Source: DATAAP01 sp041690495 (GTDB lineage Bacteria; Pseudomonadota; Alphaproteobacteria; CACIAM-22H2). Taken from it: a DNA stretch of 64,000 nucleotides. Under the pieces are notes generated by a model. It did no database searches, was not told the DNA's origin, and was given only the letters and a program-made list of their open reading frames with translations. Location of the stretch: assembly GCA_041690495.1 (NCBI GenBank), contig JAWLHE010000002.1:434001-498000 (forward strand), written 5' to 3'. Every line of letters begins with the position of its first letter. Positions within the stretch are counted from its first letter, which is position 1. Of the stretch, positions 38,368 to 48,572 are shown piece after piece. The position numbers were made by a program, and so were the translations under genes.

Positions 38368-39291
38368 ATGGCCGAGATTACGGCCGCGCTGGTCAAGGAG
38401 CTCCGCGACAAGACCGGCGCCGGTATGATGGACTGCAAACGCGCTTTGACCGAGACCGCCGGCGATATCGAGCAGGCGGTCGACTGGTTGCGCAAGAAGG
38501 GCCTCGCGGCGGCGGCCAAGAAGGCGGGCCGCGTCGCTGCCGACGGGCTGATCGGCGTCGTCTCGCAGGGCAACAAGGGCGCCATGGTCGAGGTCAACGC
38601 CGAGACCGACTTCGTCGCCCGCAACGACAACTTCCAGGACTTCGTGCGCCGCACCGCCGGGATCGCGCTGGCGCATGACGGCGACATGAGCCGGGTCCAG
38701 GCCGCCGAGTATCCCGGCGGCGGCAGCGTCACCGACAAACTGACTCATCTGGTCGCGACGATCGGCGAGAACATGTCGCTCCGTCGCGCGACCGGCATCT
38801 CGGTCGGCCAGGGCATCGTCGCCAGCTACGTCCACAATGCCGTCGCGCCCGGCCTCGGCAAGATCGGCGTGCTGGTGGCGCTCGAATCGGGCGGCGACCA
38901 GGAAAAGCTCATGGCGTTCGGCAAGCAGCTGGCGATGCACGTCGCCGCCGCGAACCCGCAGGCCCTCTCGATCGCCGAGATCGATCCCAAGGCGCTGGAG
39001 CGCGAGCGCGGCGTGCTGCGCGAGCAGGCCGCGGCCTCGGGCAAGCCCGCGGCGGTGGTCGATAAGATGGTCGAGGGCCGGCTGCGGAAGTACTACGAAG
39101 ACGTCGTCCTGCTCGAGCAGGTCTACGTCATCGACGGCGAGAGCCGCGTCTCCGCGGCAGTCGAGAAGGCGGCCAAGGAGATCGGCGCGCCGGTCAAAGT
39201 GGCCGGGTTCCGGCGCTACGCGCTCGGCGAGGGCATCGAGCGGAAGGAAACCGATTTCGCGGCGGAAGTGGCTGCCCAGCTCGGGCAGTGA
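38368..39291 (+). CDS. tsf: Elongation factor Ts
   Basis: The guanine nucleotide exchange factor for EF-Tu, 307 residues. The N-terminal signature LVKELRDKTGAGMMDCKRALTE and the core motif VEVNAETDFVARNDNF, which holds the residues that displace Mg from EF-Tu, are intact. It follows rpsB as usual. Confidence 0.97.
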   Translation: MAEITAALVKELRDKTGAGMMDCKRALTETAGDIEQAVDWLRKKGLAAAAKKAGRVAADGLIGVVSQGNKGAMVEVNAETDFVARNDNFQDFVRRTAGIALAHDGDMSRVQAAEYPGGGSVTDKLTHLVATIGENMSLRRATGISVGQGIVASYVHNAVAPGLGKIGVLVALESGGDQEKLMAFGKQLAMHVAAANPQALSIAEIDPKALERERGVLREQAAASGKPAAVVDKMVEGRLRKYYEDVVLLEQVYVIDGESRVSAAVEKAAKEIGAPVKVAGFRRYALGEGIERKETDFAAEVAAQLGQ

Positions 39292-39353
39292 GCAGGTGAA
39301 TGAGGGGGCGGCGCATCCGCGCCGTCCCGCCCGGAAGCTGGGGGCATGAGACG

Positions 39354-40097
39354 ATGGCGGCAAAAATCAATCCGTCGGCTGCAGTGTCCTACCGCCGCGT
39401 CCTTTTGAAGATCTCCGGCGAAGTCCTGATGGGGCCGGGCGAGTACGGCCTCGATCCCGACACGGTCAAGCGCATCGCCGCCGACGTCAAGGAAGTCGTC
39501 GATCTCAAGGTGCAGGTCTGCCTGGTGATCGGCGGCGGGAACATCTTCCGCGGCATCACGGGCGCCGCGGTCGGCATCGAGCGCGCCAGCGCCGACTACA
39601 TGGGCATGCTCGCCACCGTGATGAACGCGCTGGCGCTGCAGAGTGCGCTCGAGCAGCTCGGGGTTTATACCCGCGTGCTCTCGGCCATCCCGATGTCGAC
39701 GGTGTGCGAGCCGTATATCCGCCGTCGCGCCATCCGCCACATGGAGAAGGGTCGCGTCGTCATCTTCGCAGCCGGCACCGGCAACCCGTTCTTCACCACC
39801 GACACGGCGGCGGCACTACGCGCCTCCGAGATGAATTGCGACGCGCTGATCAAGGGCACCAAGGTCGACGGGGTCTACAGCGCCGATCCCAGGAAGGATC
39901 CGGGCGCCAGGCGCTACGAACGATTGACCTACATGGAATGCCTGTCGCGCGACCTCAAGGTGATGGACGCCTCGGCGATCTCGCTGGCACGCGAAAACCA
40001 CATTCCGATTTTGGTTTTCTCGATACAGAATAAGGGCGGTTTTGCCGAGGTGATCCGCGGGAGCGGCAAGCACACAATCATAACCGACAGGGATTGA
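39354..40097 (+). CDS. pyrH: UMP kinase
   Basis: Phosphorylates UMP to UDP; amino-acid-kinase family, 247 residues. RRVLLKISGEVLMG is the N-terminal phosphate-binding strand, and VVIFAAGTGNPFFTTDTAAALRA is diagnostic of bacterial UMP kinase. The ATG at 39354 gives a family-like length; the frame is open further upstream, but that part is not conserved-looking. Confidence 0.96.
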   Translation: MAAKINPSAAVSYRRVLLKISGEVLMGPGEYGLDPDTVKRIAADVKEVVDLKVQVCLVIGGGNIFRGITGAAVGIERASADYMGMLATVMNALALQSALEQLGVYTRVLSAIPMSTVCEPYIRRRAIRHMEKGRVVIFAAGTGNPFFTTDTAAALRASEMNCDALIKGTKVDGVYSADPRKDPGARRYERLTYMECLSRDLKVMDASAISLARENHIPILVFSIQNKGGFAEVIRGSGKHTIITDRD

Positions 40098-40101
40098 CGC
40101 C

Positions 40102-40659
40102 ATGTCCACCGCCGATATCAACGAGCTGCGGCGCCGCATGACCGGTGCCCTCGAAGTCTTCAAGAAGGAGCTGACCGGACTGCGCACCGGCCGCGCCTCG
40201 ATCAGCCTGCTCGAGCCTGTCCAGGTCGAGGCCTATGGCAGCCACATGCCGATCTCGCAGGTCGGCACGGTCAGCGTGCCGGAGCCGCGCATGCTTACGG
40301 TTCAGGTCTGGGATCGCGGGCTGGTCAAGGCGGTCGAGAAAGGCATTCGCGACGCCAATCTCGGGCTCAATCCGATGACAGAGGGTCAGACCATCCGCGT
40401 GCCCATCCCGCCACTGACCGAGGAGCGCCGCAAGGAGCTGACGAAGATCGCGCACAAATACGCCGAGCAGGCCCGCGTCGCGGTGCGCAACGTGCGCCGC
40501 GACGGCATGGAAGCGCTCAAGCAGCAGGAAAAGGACAACAAGATCACCGAGGACCAGCATCGCAAGTTCGGCACGCAGTTCCAGCAGCTCACAGACGAGT
40601 TCATCAAGAAGATCGACGAGTCGCTCGCAGCAAAGGAAAAAGACATTCTGAATGTCTGA
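40102..40659 (+). CDS. frr: Ribosome recycling factor
   Basis: A 185-residue tRNA-shaped factor that, with EF-G, splits post-termination ribosomes. Family motifs are LRTGRASISLLEPVQVEAYG and RVAVRNVRRDGMEALKQQEKD. It overlaps uppS by 8 nt. Confidence 0.97.
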   Translation: MSTADINELRRRMTGALEVFKKELTGLRTGRASISLLEPVQVEAYGSHMPISQVGTVSVPEPRMLTVQVWDRGLVKAVEKGIRDANLGLNPMTEGQTIRVPIPPLTEERRKELTKIAHKYAEQARVAVRNVRRDGMEALKQQEKDNKITEDQHRKFGTQFQQLTDEFIKKIDESLAAKEKDILNV

Positions 40660-41401
40660 CCAGAAGACCGACGCACTCCCTTCTGCGACTGGCGGGCCGC
40701 CGCTGCCGGTCCATGTCGCGATCATCATGGACGGCAACGGCCGCTGGGCCCGGGCGCGCGGACTTCCGCGCATTGCCGGCCATCGTCGTGGCGCCGAGTC
40801 GGTACGCCGCGCCGTCACAGCCGCCGCCGAACTCGGCATCCGCTACCTGACCCTGTTCGGCTTCTCCTCGGAGAACTGGAAGCGACCCAGCACCGAGGTC
40901 GATGATCTGATGGGCCTGCTGCGCCACTATCTGCGCGGCGAGATTGCCGAGCTGCACAAGAACGGTATCCGGCTCCGGGTGATCGGCGACCGCGCCAAGC
41001 TCGCCCCCGACATCGTCACCCTGATCGCCAATGCCGAGGAGATGACCCGCGGCAATGCCGGGCTGACGCTCGTCGTCGCGCTGAGCTACGGCAGCCGCGC
41101 CGAGCTGACCGCCGCTGCGCGCGCCCTGGCGCTCGCCGTGCGCGACGGCAGCCTCGCTCCCGAGGCCATTGACGAGGCCGCGGTGGAGCGCCATCTCTCC
41201 ACCGCGGACATTCCCGACCCGGATCTGCTCATCCGCACCAGCGGGGAGAAGCGCCTTAGCAATTTCCTGCTGTGGCAGTCCGCCTATACCGAACTCGTGT
41301 TCATGGACACGCTCTGGCCCGATTTCGGCAGGAACGAGCTCGAAGAGGCGATCCGGGAATTCCAGCGTCGCGAAAGGCGATACGGCGCATCCAGTGGCTA
41401 G
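40652..41401 (+). CDS. uppS: Undecaprenyl diphosphate synthase
   Basis: A cis-prenyltransferase that makes the C55 carrier lipid for peptidoglycan. The catalytic region IIMDGNGRWARARGLPRIAGH (Asp 27) and the C-terminal RTSGEKRLSNFLLWQSAYTEL are present; the latter has RTSGE where RTGGE is more common. It is 249 residues. Overlaps frr and cdsA by 8 nt each. Confidence 0.96.
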   Translation: MSDQKTDALPSATGGPPLPVHVAIIMDGNGRWARARGLPRIAGHRRGAESVRRAVTAAAELGIRYLTLFGFSSENWKRPSTEVDDLMGLLRHYLRGEIAELHKNGIRLRVIGDRAKLAPDIVTLIANAEEMTRGNAGLTLVVALSYGSRAELTAAARALALAVRDGSLAPEAIDEAAVERHLSTADIPDPDLLIRTSGEKRLSNFLLWQSAYTELVFMDTLWPDFGRNELEEAIREFQRRERRYGASSG

Positions 41402-42209
41402 CGATTGGGCCAGCGGTCTGAAGCTGCGCGCCGTTTCGGCTGTGGTGATGATTGCGGCCGCGCTGGTCGCGCTGGCCGGCGATGAAATGTTCTTCGCCCT
41501 CCTGGTCGGTGCGGGGGCCGCGGTCCTGGCGTGGGAGTGGGTCGGGCTTACGGGAGAGGGGCGCTTCGGCGCCACCGGCGCAGCACTGGCCGTCGCCGTC
41601 CTTGCTGTCGTCGTTGCGGCCTTCGCCGGCCGGCTCGAGCTGGCGCTGGGCTGCGCCGTGCTGGCGAGCGTCATCGTCTATGCTTTCGCCCGGAGCGGCC
41701 GCAGCCATCCGCTCTGGCTGGCCGCCGGGCCGCTCTATATCGGCCTGCCGTCGATCGCGCTGATTTGGCTGCGCGGCGACGACGAGGCCGGCCGGCTGCT
41801 GATCCTGTGGCTGTTGGTGACGGTCTGGGCGACCGATATCGGCGCGTTCTTCGCGGGCCGGCTCATCGGCGGTCCGCGCCTGGCGCCACGCATCAGTCCG
41901 AAGAAGACCTGGGCCGGGCTGGCCGGCGCCATCGTCAGCGCCGGTATTGTCGGTGCCGTCGCGAGCGGCTTCGATCCGGCCGCGCCGGCCGCTGTCCTGC
42001 TCGCCGCCGCGGGCGCCATTCTCGCCGTGGTCGCGCAGGCCGGCGATCTCGGCGAATCGTGGGTGAAGCGGCGCTTTGGCGCCAAGGATTCGAGCCATCT
42101 GATCCCCGGCCATGGCGGCCTGTTCGACCGTGTCGACGGCCTGCTTGCGGCGGCGGTCGTGCTGGCGCTGTGGCAGTGGCTCACGGGCGGAGGTCTGTCG
42201 TGGCGGTAA
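41394..42209 (+). CDS. cdsA: Phosphatidate cytidylyltransferase
   Basis: An inner-membrane enzyme making CDP-diacylglycerol for phospholipid synthesis. It has 271 residues, about seven membrane segments, and the complete CDS signature near the C-terminus (WVKRRFGAKDSSHLIPGHGG followed by LFDRVD). I chose the GTG at 41394, which overlaps the uppS stop; the longer frame upstream is uppS in another frame. Confidence 0.95.
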   Translation: MASDWASGLKLRAVSAVVMIAAALVALAGDEMFFALLVGAGAAVLAWEWVGLTGEGRFGATGAALAVAVLAVVVAAFAGRLELALGCAVLASVIVYAFARSGRSHPLWLAAGPLYIGLPSIALIWLRGDDEAGRLLILWLLVTVWATDIGAFFAGRLIGGPRLAPRISPKKTWAGLAGAIVSAGIVGAVASGFDPAAPAAVLLAAAGAILAVVAQAGDLGESWVKRRFGAKDSSHLIPGHGGLFDRVDGLLAAAVVLALWQWLTGGGLSWR

Positions 42210-43393
42210 CCACCCCTTCGCCGGGCGCGCCGCGCCACATCACCATTCTCGGCTCGACCGGCTCGGTCGGGTGCAGCACGGTCGACCTGGTCGCGCGCAA
42301 TCCGGACTGCTTCGTGGTCGAGGCGCTCACGGCCGGCAGCAATGTCGAGAAGCTGGCCGAGCAGGCGCGCCGGCTTCGGGCGAAGCGGGCGGTCATTGCC
42401 GATGCGGCGTTGTACGGCCAGCTTGCCGAGGCGCTGGCGGGCACCGATACCGCGGTCGCGGCGGGGCGCGCGGCGGTGATCGAGGCCGCCGGGATGCCGG
42501 CCGAATGGGTGATGTCGGCGATTGTCGGGGCAGCAGGGCTTGAGCCCACCTTGGCGGCCGTCCAGCGCGGCGCGATCGTCGCACTCGCAAACAAGGAGTG
42601 CCTGGTCAGCGCCGGCGACCTGTTCATGGCCGACGTGCGACGCCACGGCGCAACCCTGCTACCGGTCGATTCGGAGCACAGTGCGATATTCCAGGTCTTC
42701 GACTTCGTCCAGGCCGAGCGCGTCGAGAAGGTGATCCTGACCGCCTCCGGCGGCCCGTTCCGCGAACTTGCGCCGGAAGCAATGGCGCGGGTCACGCCGG
42801 CGGCGGCCGTGGCCCATCCGAACTGGTCGATGGGTGCGAAGATTTCTGTCGATTCGGCGACGATGATGAACAAGGGGCTTGAACTCATCGAGGCCTATCA
42901 CCTCTTTCCGGTGTCGCCCGATCAGATCGAGATCGTGGTCCATCCGCAGTCGATCGTGCACAGCATGGTCTGTTACGGCGATGGCTCCGTTCTGGCCCAG
43001 CTCGGCTCGCCGGACATGCGCACGCCGATCTCCTATGCGCTCGGCTGGCCGCGACGGATGGCGACTCCGGCACCGCGTCTGGACCTCGTGCAGCTTGGCA
43101 AGTTGACGTTCGAACCGCCAGATACCAAACGGTTTCCCGCCCTGCGCCTGGCGCGGGAAGCCTTGCATCGGGGCGAGGGTGCACCTACTATTCTTAATGC
43201 GGCCAACGAGGTGGCGGTGGCGGGGTTTCTCGCAGGGGACATTGGGTTTCTGGACATCGCACGCAGCGTTGAGCATGCCTTGGCACATGTTTCGGGCCCG
43301 CCGCCGCACTCGCTCGATGATGTCCGGACACTTGACGCCGAGGCGCGGCGGGTAGCCGGAGAGTTCGTGCGTACCCTTTCGGCGCGCGTGTAG
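42200..43393 (+). CDS. dxr: 1-deoxy-D-xylulose 5-phosphate reductoisomerase
   Basis: The committed step of the MEP isoprenoid pathway. The NADPH-binding loop is ILGSTGSVGCSTVDLV, and the substrate/metal region includes LLPVDSEHSAIFQ and AHPNWSMGAKISVDSATMMNKGLE. It is 397 residues. The GTG start at 42200 overlaps cdsA by 10 nt. Confidence 0.96.
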   Translation: MAVTTPSPGAPRHITILGSTGSVGCSTVDLVARNPDCFVVEALTAGSNVEKLAEQARRLRAKRAVIADAALYGQLAEALAGTDTAVAAGRAAVIEAAGMPAEWVMSAIVGAAGLEPTLAAVQRGAIVALANKECLVSAGDLFMADVRRHGATLLPVDSEHSAIFQVFDFVQAERVEKVILTASGGPFRELAPEAMARVTPAAAVAHPNWSMGAKISVDSATMMNKGLELIEAYHLFPVSPDQIEIVVHPQSIVHSMVCYGDGSVLAQLGSPDMRTPISYALGWPRRMATPAPRLDLVQLGKLTFEPPDTKRFPALRLAREALHRGEGAPTILNAANEVAVAGFLAGDIGFLDIARSVEHALAHVSGPPPHSLDDVRTLDAEARRVAGEFVRTLSARV

Positions 43394-43422
43394 ATCAACT
43401 CAGGGCCAGTCTGGACGATCAA

Positions 43423-44556
43423 ATGGAATTTCTCACCGGCTTCGGGACGTACGTCATCTCTTTCCTCGTCGTCCTGACGGTTCTCGTCTTCGTCCACGAA
43501 CTCGGCCACTACTGGGTGGCGCGACGCAATGGTGTGCGCGTCGAGGTGTTCTCGATCGGCTTCGGCCCGGAGATCTACGGGTGGACGGACCGTTCCAACA
43601 CGCGTTGGAAGATCAGCGCCATCCCGCTCGGCGGCTACGTGAAGATGTTCGGCGACGCCGATCCGGCAAGCACGCCCGATGCAACCGTCACCACGATGGG
43701 GCCGGAGGAGCGTGCGGTCTCGTTCCATCACAAGCGGCTCGGGCAGCGGGCGGCGATCGTCGCCGCCGGCCCGCTCGCGAACTTCCTGTTCGCGATCGTC
43801 GTCTTCGCCGGCGTCTACAGCATCGTCGGGCAGCCGTTCACGCCGCCGGAAATCACCAGCATTGCCGAGGGCAGCGCCGCCGAGCGCGCCGGGCTGCAAC
43901 CCGGCGACCGGATCATCCGGATCAACGACACGGAGATCGAGCGTTTCGAGCAGATCCAGCGCATCGTCCAACTCAATCTCGACCGGCCGCTGGACTTGGT
44001 CGTGCGCCGCGACGGGCAGGAGATTCCGGTGTCGGTCACGCCGACCGTGATCGAGGAGACCGACCGGCGCGGCAACGTCCTGCGCATGCCGCGTCTGGGC
44101 GTCAGAGGGGTCAAGGTCGAATTCGTCCGTCACAACCCGCTCGATGCGATCTGGCGCGGCATCTCGGAAACATGGGTGCAGACGGCCGGAACGGTCCAGG
44201 CCCTGGCCCAGATGATCACCGGCCAGCGCCAGACCGACGATCTCGGCGGCCCGCTGCGGATCATGGAGATGTCGGGCGAGGTCGCGCAGGGCGGCCCCGC
44301 TGCCCTCGTTGTTTTCATGGCGGTGCTGTCGGTCAATCTCGGCCTGATCAATCTATTCCCGGTCCCGATGCTCGATGGTGGCCATCTGCTGTTCTATGCC
44401 ATCGAGGCGATGCGGGGCCGGCCGCTCGGTCCGCGCGCACAGGAATACGGTTTCCGCATCGGCCTCGTTCTGGTATTCAGCCTCATGCTTTTCGCGACCT
44501 GGAACGACCTGGTGCACTGGGGACTCGTGCGATACCTCGTCAGCCTGGTTTCGTAA
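43423..44556 (+). CDS. rseP: RseP-like site-2 metalloprotease
   Basis: A membrane-embedded zinc protease for regulated intramembrane proteolysis (envelope stress). HELGH is at residues 25-29 in the first membrane helix; a periplasmic PDZ domain lies around 120-190 (EGSAAERAGLQPGDRIIRIND); the third zinc ligand region is NLFPVPMLDGGHLLFYAIEA. It is 377 residues with one apparent PDZ domain, not two as in E. coli. Confidence 0.95.
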   Translation: MEFLTGFGTYVISFLVVLTVLVFVHELGHYWVARRNGVRVEVFSIGFGPEIYGWTDRSNTRWKISAIPLGGYVKMFGDADPASTPDATVTTMGPEERAVSFHHKRLGQRAAIVAAGPLANFLFAIVVFAGVYSIVGQPFTPPEITSIAEGSAAERAGLQPGDRIIRINDTEIERFEQIQRIVQLNLDRPLDLVVRRDGQEIPVSVTPTVIEETDRRGNVLRMPRLGVRGVKVEFVRHNPLDAIWRGISETWVQTAGTVQALAQMITGQRQTDDLGGPLRIMEMSGEVAQGGPAALVVFMAVLSVNLGLINLFPVPMLDGGHLLFYAIEAMRGRPLGPRAQEYGFRIGLVLVFSLMLFATWNDLVHWGLVRYLVSLVS

Positions 44557-44586
44557 GGCACGATCGGCGCACGAAGGGGGGCGGAC

Positions 44587-46902
44587 TTGCGGCTTCTGAG
44601 CGCGACCGTACGGCGGTGCGCATTAATTTCTTCCTGGCTCTTGCTGGCAGGGCTGTCGGGCAGCGCCTTTGCACAGGTGCCGCGCGGCCCCGTCGTGCAG
44701 GCGCCGATCGGCACGGTCGTGCAAGAGATCAAGATCGAGGGCACGCAGCGCATCGATCCGGAAACGGTCCAATCCTATCTGCTCATCAAGCCCGGGGATC
44801 CGGCGGATGCGGAACGGCTTGACCGCTCTTTGAAGGCGCTGTTCGCGACCGGTCTGTTCGCCGACGTGACGCTGCGCCAGGACGGCGGCACGCTCGTCGT
44901 CCGGGTGGTCGAGAATCCGATCATCAACCGTATCGCTTTCGAGGGAAACCGCCGCGTCAACGACGAACTGCTGCTGGGCGAGGTCCAGCTTCGCCCGCGC
45001 GTCGTCTATACGCGGACCAAGGTCCAGAACGACGTCAAGCGCGTTCTCGATCTCTATCGCCGCAGCGGCCGATTCGCCGCGACGGTCGAACCCAAGGTCA
45101 TCCAGCTGCCGCAGAACCGGGTCGACCTGATCTTCGAGATCAACGAGGGACAGGTCACCGGCGTCCAGCGGATCAATTTTATCGGCAACCGGCAGTTCAG
45201 CGACGGCCGTCTGCGCGAGGTGATCCAGACGCGCGAAAGCCGCTGGTGGCGGATTCTCAGCACGGACGACACGTACGATCCCGACCGGCTTTCCTTCGAC
45301 CGCGAGCTCCTGCGCAAGTTTTACCTCGCGAACGGCTATGCGGATTTCCGCGTCGTGTCAGCCGTGGCGGAACTGACGCCGGACCGGGAGGGTTTCTACA
45401 TCTCCTTCACGATCGAGGAAGGCGACCGGTACAAGTTCCGCAACATCGACGTGATCTCACACATCCGCGACCTCGACGTCGAGGAACTGCGCCGCAGGGT
45501 CACGACCGAGCCCGAAGACTGGTACGATGCCGACCAGGTCGAGCAGTCCATCACGGCGCTGACCGACGAGGTCGGCAGCCTCGGCTATGCCTTCGTAGAC
45601 ATCCGCCCGCGGATCAACCGCGACCGCGAGGCGAAGGTCATCGACGTGACCTACGAGATTCAGGAAGGGCCGCGCGTATACGTCGAGCGTATCAACATCA
45701 CCGGCAATGTACGGACGCTCGACAAGGTGATCCGTCGCGAGTTCCGCCTCGCCGAGGGCGATGCGTTCAACACCGCGAAGCTGCGCCGGTCGCGCCAGCG
45801 GATCCGGAATCTCGGCTTCTTCGACAAGGTCGAAGTGACCAATGTGCCGGGCGATGCGCCGGATCGCACCATCGTCAATGTCGACGTGCAGGAGCGGTCG
45901 ACCGGCGAGCTCTCGTTCGGTGTGGGCTTTTCGACCGCCGACGGCGCTCTCGGAGACATAGCGATCAGGGAGCGCAATCTGCTCGGCCGCGGCCAGGACC
46001 TGAAGCTCGCCTTCACGCTTTCGCAGCGCCGGCAGGAGATCGACCTTTCTTTCACGGAACCCTACTTCCTAGACCGCAATCTCTCGGCGGGGTTCGACAT
46101 CTTCCACATTACGCGCGACTTCCAGGACGAGAGCAGCTTCGACCAGAAGAATGTCGGCTTTACGCTGCGCAGCGGCTACCAGATCACCGAGTCGCTGCGG
46201 CAGACGCTGCGGTACACGTTGCGCGAGGACACGATCGAAAATGTCGATCCGAGCGCATCGCGGCTCATCCGAGAGCAGCAGGGCTCGACGCTCAGCTCTC
46301 TGATCGGCCAGGAACTGCTCTATGACCGGCGCGATGACCGTTTCGATCCCACCGACGGCTACTACGTCCGGCTGGTGAACGATTTTGCGGGCATCGGCGG
46401 CGACGTGACGTTCCTGCGCAACCGTCTGGGCGCGGGCGGCTATTATCCGATCACGAACGAGTGGGTCGCGAGCCTCACCGGAGAGGTCGGTTACATCCAG
46501 GATTTCGGCGACCCGATCCGCATCCAGAACCGCTTCTTCATCGGCGGCGAGACGCTGCGCGGCTTCGCCTCGGCCGGCATCGGACCGCGCGATATCACGA
46601 CCAACGACGCACTGGGCGGCCGTGAATATGCCATCGGCTCCGCCGAGCTGACCTTCCCGTCCGGGCTGCCGAAAGAGCTCGGCATCCGTGCCAAGGTGTT
46701 CTCGGATTTCGGCGTGCTGCGCGATTCGGACACGACGGGGCCCGAGGTGACCGATATCGATTCGATCCGGGTTTCGCTCGGTGTCGGTGCGGTGTGGCGC
46801 TCCCCGTTCGGTCCGATCCGGCTGAGCTTGGCGGCGCCGGTTCGTAAAGAAGATTTCGACGATACTGAACTATTTCGTTTCAGCTTCGGATCAAGATTCT
46901 AG
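44587..46902 (+). CDS. bamA: Outer membrane protein assembly factor BamA
   Basis: The central outer-membrane beta-barrel insertase, 771 residues. A signal peptide (cleaved after residue 29, SAFA-QV) is followed by five POTRA repeats (about 35-360) and a 16-strand barrel ending in FRFSFGSRF, with the terminal aromatic typical of such barrels. The start is TTG at 44587, supported by AGGGGGG just upstream and by the signal peptide. Confidence 0.97.
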   Translation: MRLLSATVRRCALISSWLLLAGLSGSAFAQVPRGPVVQAPIGTVVQEIKIEGTQRIDPETVQSYLLIKPGDPADAERLDRSLKALFATGLFADVTLRQDGGTLVVRVVENPIINRIAFEGNRRVNDELLLGEVQLRPRVVYTRTKVQNDVKRVLDLYRRSGRFAATVEPKVIQLPQNRVDLIFEINEGQVTGVQRINFIGNRQFSDGRLREVIQTRESRWWRILSTDDTYDPDRLSFDRELLRKFYLANGYADFRVVSAVAELTPDREGFYISFTIEEGDRYKFRNIDVISHIRDLDVEELRRRVTTEPEDWYDADQVEQSITALTDEVGSLGYAFVDIRPRINRDREAKVIDVTYEIQEGPRVYVERINITGNVRTLDKVIRREFRLAEGDAFNTAKLRRSRQRIRNLGFFDKVEVTNVPGDAPDRTIVNVDVQERSTGELSFGVGFSTADGALGDIAIRERNLLGRGQDLKLAFTLSQRRQEIDLSFTEPYFLDRNLSAGFDIFHITRDFQDESSFDQKNVGFTLRSGYQITESLRQTLRYTLREDTIENVDPSASRLIREQQGSTLSSLIGQELLYDRRDDRFDPTDGYYVRLVNDFAGIGGDVTFLRNRLGAGGYYPITNEWVASLTGEVGYIQDFGDPIRIQNRFFIGGETLRGFASAGIGPRDITTNDALGGREYAIGSAELTFPSGLPKELGIRAKVFSDFGVLRDSDTTGPEVTDIDSIRVSLGVGAVWRSPFGPIRLSLAAPVRKEDFDDTELFRFSFGSRF

Positions 46903-46910
46903 AATAGGCC

Positions 46911-47543
46911 ATGACACCCAATTCAAAGCGATTCCATTCCATACTCGTCGCGGCGGTCGCGGCCGGCAGCTTGGTCATGACCGGAGCCGCGTTTGCTCAA
47001 CAGTCGCAACAGCGGCAGACTCCGCAACGGCCGCCGGCGCAGCAGCAGCAAGGCGCGCGTGAGCTGCCCCCGGCCGGGACCGCGATCGTGGTCGCGGACG
47101 TGATGACGATTCTGCGCGATGCGCAGGCTGTGCAGGCGATCCGATCGCAGATCGAGAAGCAGCGTTCTGCCTATCAGGCGGAATTGCAGAAGCAGGAGGC
47201 CGAGCTCCGCAACGCCGACCAGGAACTCGCCAAGCAGCGCGCGATCCTGTCGCCGGAGGCGTTCGCCCAGCGCCGCCGCGAGCTGGAGAAGCGCGTCAGC
47301 GATGCACAGCAGATCGTTCAGGACCGTCGGCGCACGCTCGATCATGCCTTCAACTCTGCAATGCAGAAGGTCAATGAGGCGATGGTCCAGGTCATCAGCG
47401 AGATCGTCGGCGAGCGGAATTACCAGATCGTCCTGACAAAGACGCAGGTCGTCATTGTGCAGACCGCGTTGGACATCACACCGGAGGTCATGCGGCGTCT
47501 CAATCGCAAGCTGCCCACGGTGACGGTCACGATGAAAAAGTGA
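46911..47543 (+). CDS. skp: Periplasmic chaperone Skp/OmpH
   Basis: A 210-residue chaperone that holds unfolded outer-membrane proteins for BamA. It has a signal peptide (cleaved after residue 29, AAFA-QQ), a Gln/Pro-rich linker, and a long Gln/Glu/Arg-rich coiled coil (about 75-155), the Skp tentacle arrangement. It starts 8 bp after bamA. Confidence 0.92.
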   Translation: MTPNSKRFHSILVAAVAAGSLVMTGAAFAQQSQQRQTPQRPPAQQQQGARELPPAGTAIVVADVMTILRDAQAVQAIRSQIEKQRSAYQAELQKQEAELRNADQELAKQRAILSPEAFAQRRRELEKRVSDAQQIVQDRRRTLDHAFNSAMQKVNEAMVQVISEIVGERNYQIVLTKTQVVIVQTALDITPEVMRRLNRKLPTVTVTMKK

Positions 47544-47547
47544 GTCG

Positions 47548-48570
47548 ATGGCGGACCCACGGTTCTATAAGGCCAGCGGTCCGTTCACGCTTGCACGGCT
47601 CGCGGAGATCGCCGTTGCGGCCATAGCGCCGGGCGGCGATCCGGACCGGGTCTTCACGGACGTCGCGACGCTTGAATCCGCCGCAGCCGACGACGTCAGC
47701 TTCCTCGAAAACCGGAAATATCTGTCCTCCTTCGCTGCATCGCGGGCCGGGGCCTGCATCGCACGGCCGGACGTTGCCGATCGTGCGCCGCAGGGCATGG
47801 CGCTGCTTCTGACGCCCACCCCCTACAAGGCGTATGCGCGGGTGGCCCGTGCATTCTACCCGGAGCCGGCGCCGCGCGCCGGAGCCGATCCGTCTGCTTC
47901 GGTCGACCCGACCGCAAGAATTGCCGCCGACGCCTGGATCGGTCCGCACGCGACGATCGGCGCCGATGCAGAAATCGGCCCGGCATGCCAGATCGGCCCG
48001 AACGCCGTGATCGGCGAGGGGGTTGTGCTCGGCGACGGCTCGAGAATCGGCGCCAATGCATCGGTGTCCCATGCCCTGGTCGGCGCGCGCGTCATTGTCC
48101 ATCCCGGCGCACGGATCGGCCAGGACGGGTTCGGCTTCGCGCCCGATCAGGCCGGCCACCTCAAGGTCCCGCAGCTCGGACGCGTGCTGATCGGCGACGA
48201 TTGCGAGATCGGCGCCAACACCTGCATCGACCGCGGGGCGGTCTCCGATACGGTAATCGGGCCCGGCTGCATGATTGATAATCTGGTGCAAATCGGGCAC
48301 AACGTTCGTCTCGGGCGTGGCTGTGTCGTCGTTGCGCAGGTCGGCATTTCCGGTTCCACCCGGCTCGATGATTTCGTCGTTGTCGGCGGGCAGGGAGGGC
48401 TTGCCGGCCACATTCATATTGGGCAGGGCGCCCAGATTGCTGCGCAGAGCGGTGTACATCGCGATGTCGCGCCTGGGGAGATCGTGGGAGGCTATCCGGC
48501 CGTACCGATTGGTGAGTGGCGCCGGCAGGCCGCCGCTCTCAAGCGGCTCGTGAAACGGAAGGGCGATTAG
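47548..48570 (+). CDS. lpxD: UDP-3-O-acylglucosamine N-acyltransferase
   Basis: Third step of lipid A synthesis. The 340-residue protein has the N-terminal uridine-binding domain (DVSFLENRKYLSSF) and then a left-handed beta helix of hexapeptide repeats. IGQDGFGFAPDQAGHLKVPQLG contains the catalytic-region histidine, and NTCIDRGAVSDTVIG is typical. Confidence 0.96.
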   Translation: MADPRFYKASGPFTLARLAEIAVAAIAPGGDPDRVFTDVATLESAAADDVSFLENRKYLSSFAASRAGACIARPDVADRAPQGMALLLTPTPYKAYARVARAFYPEPAPRAGADPSASVDPTARIAADAWIGPHATIGADAEIGPACQIGPNAVIGEGVVLGDGSRIGANASVSHALVGARVIVHPGARIGQDGFGFAPDQAGHLKVPQLGRVLIGDDCEIGANTCIDRGAVSDTVIGPGCMIDNLVQIGHNVRLGRGCVVVAQVGISGSTRLDDFVVVGGQGGLAGHIHIGQGAQIAAQSGVHRDVAPGEIVGGYPAVPIGEWRRQAAALKRLVKRKGD

Positions 48571-48572
48571 GA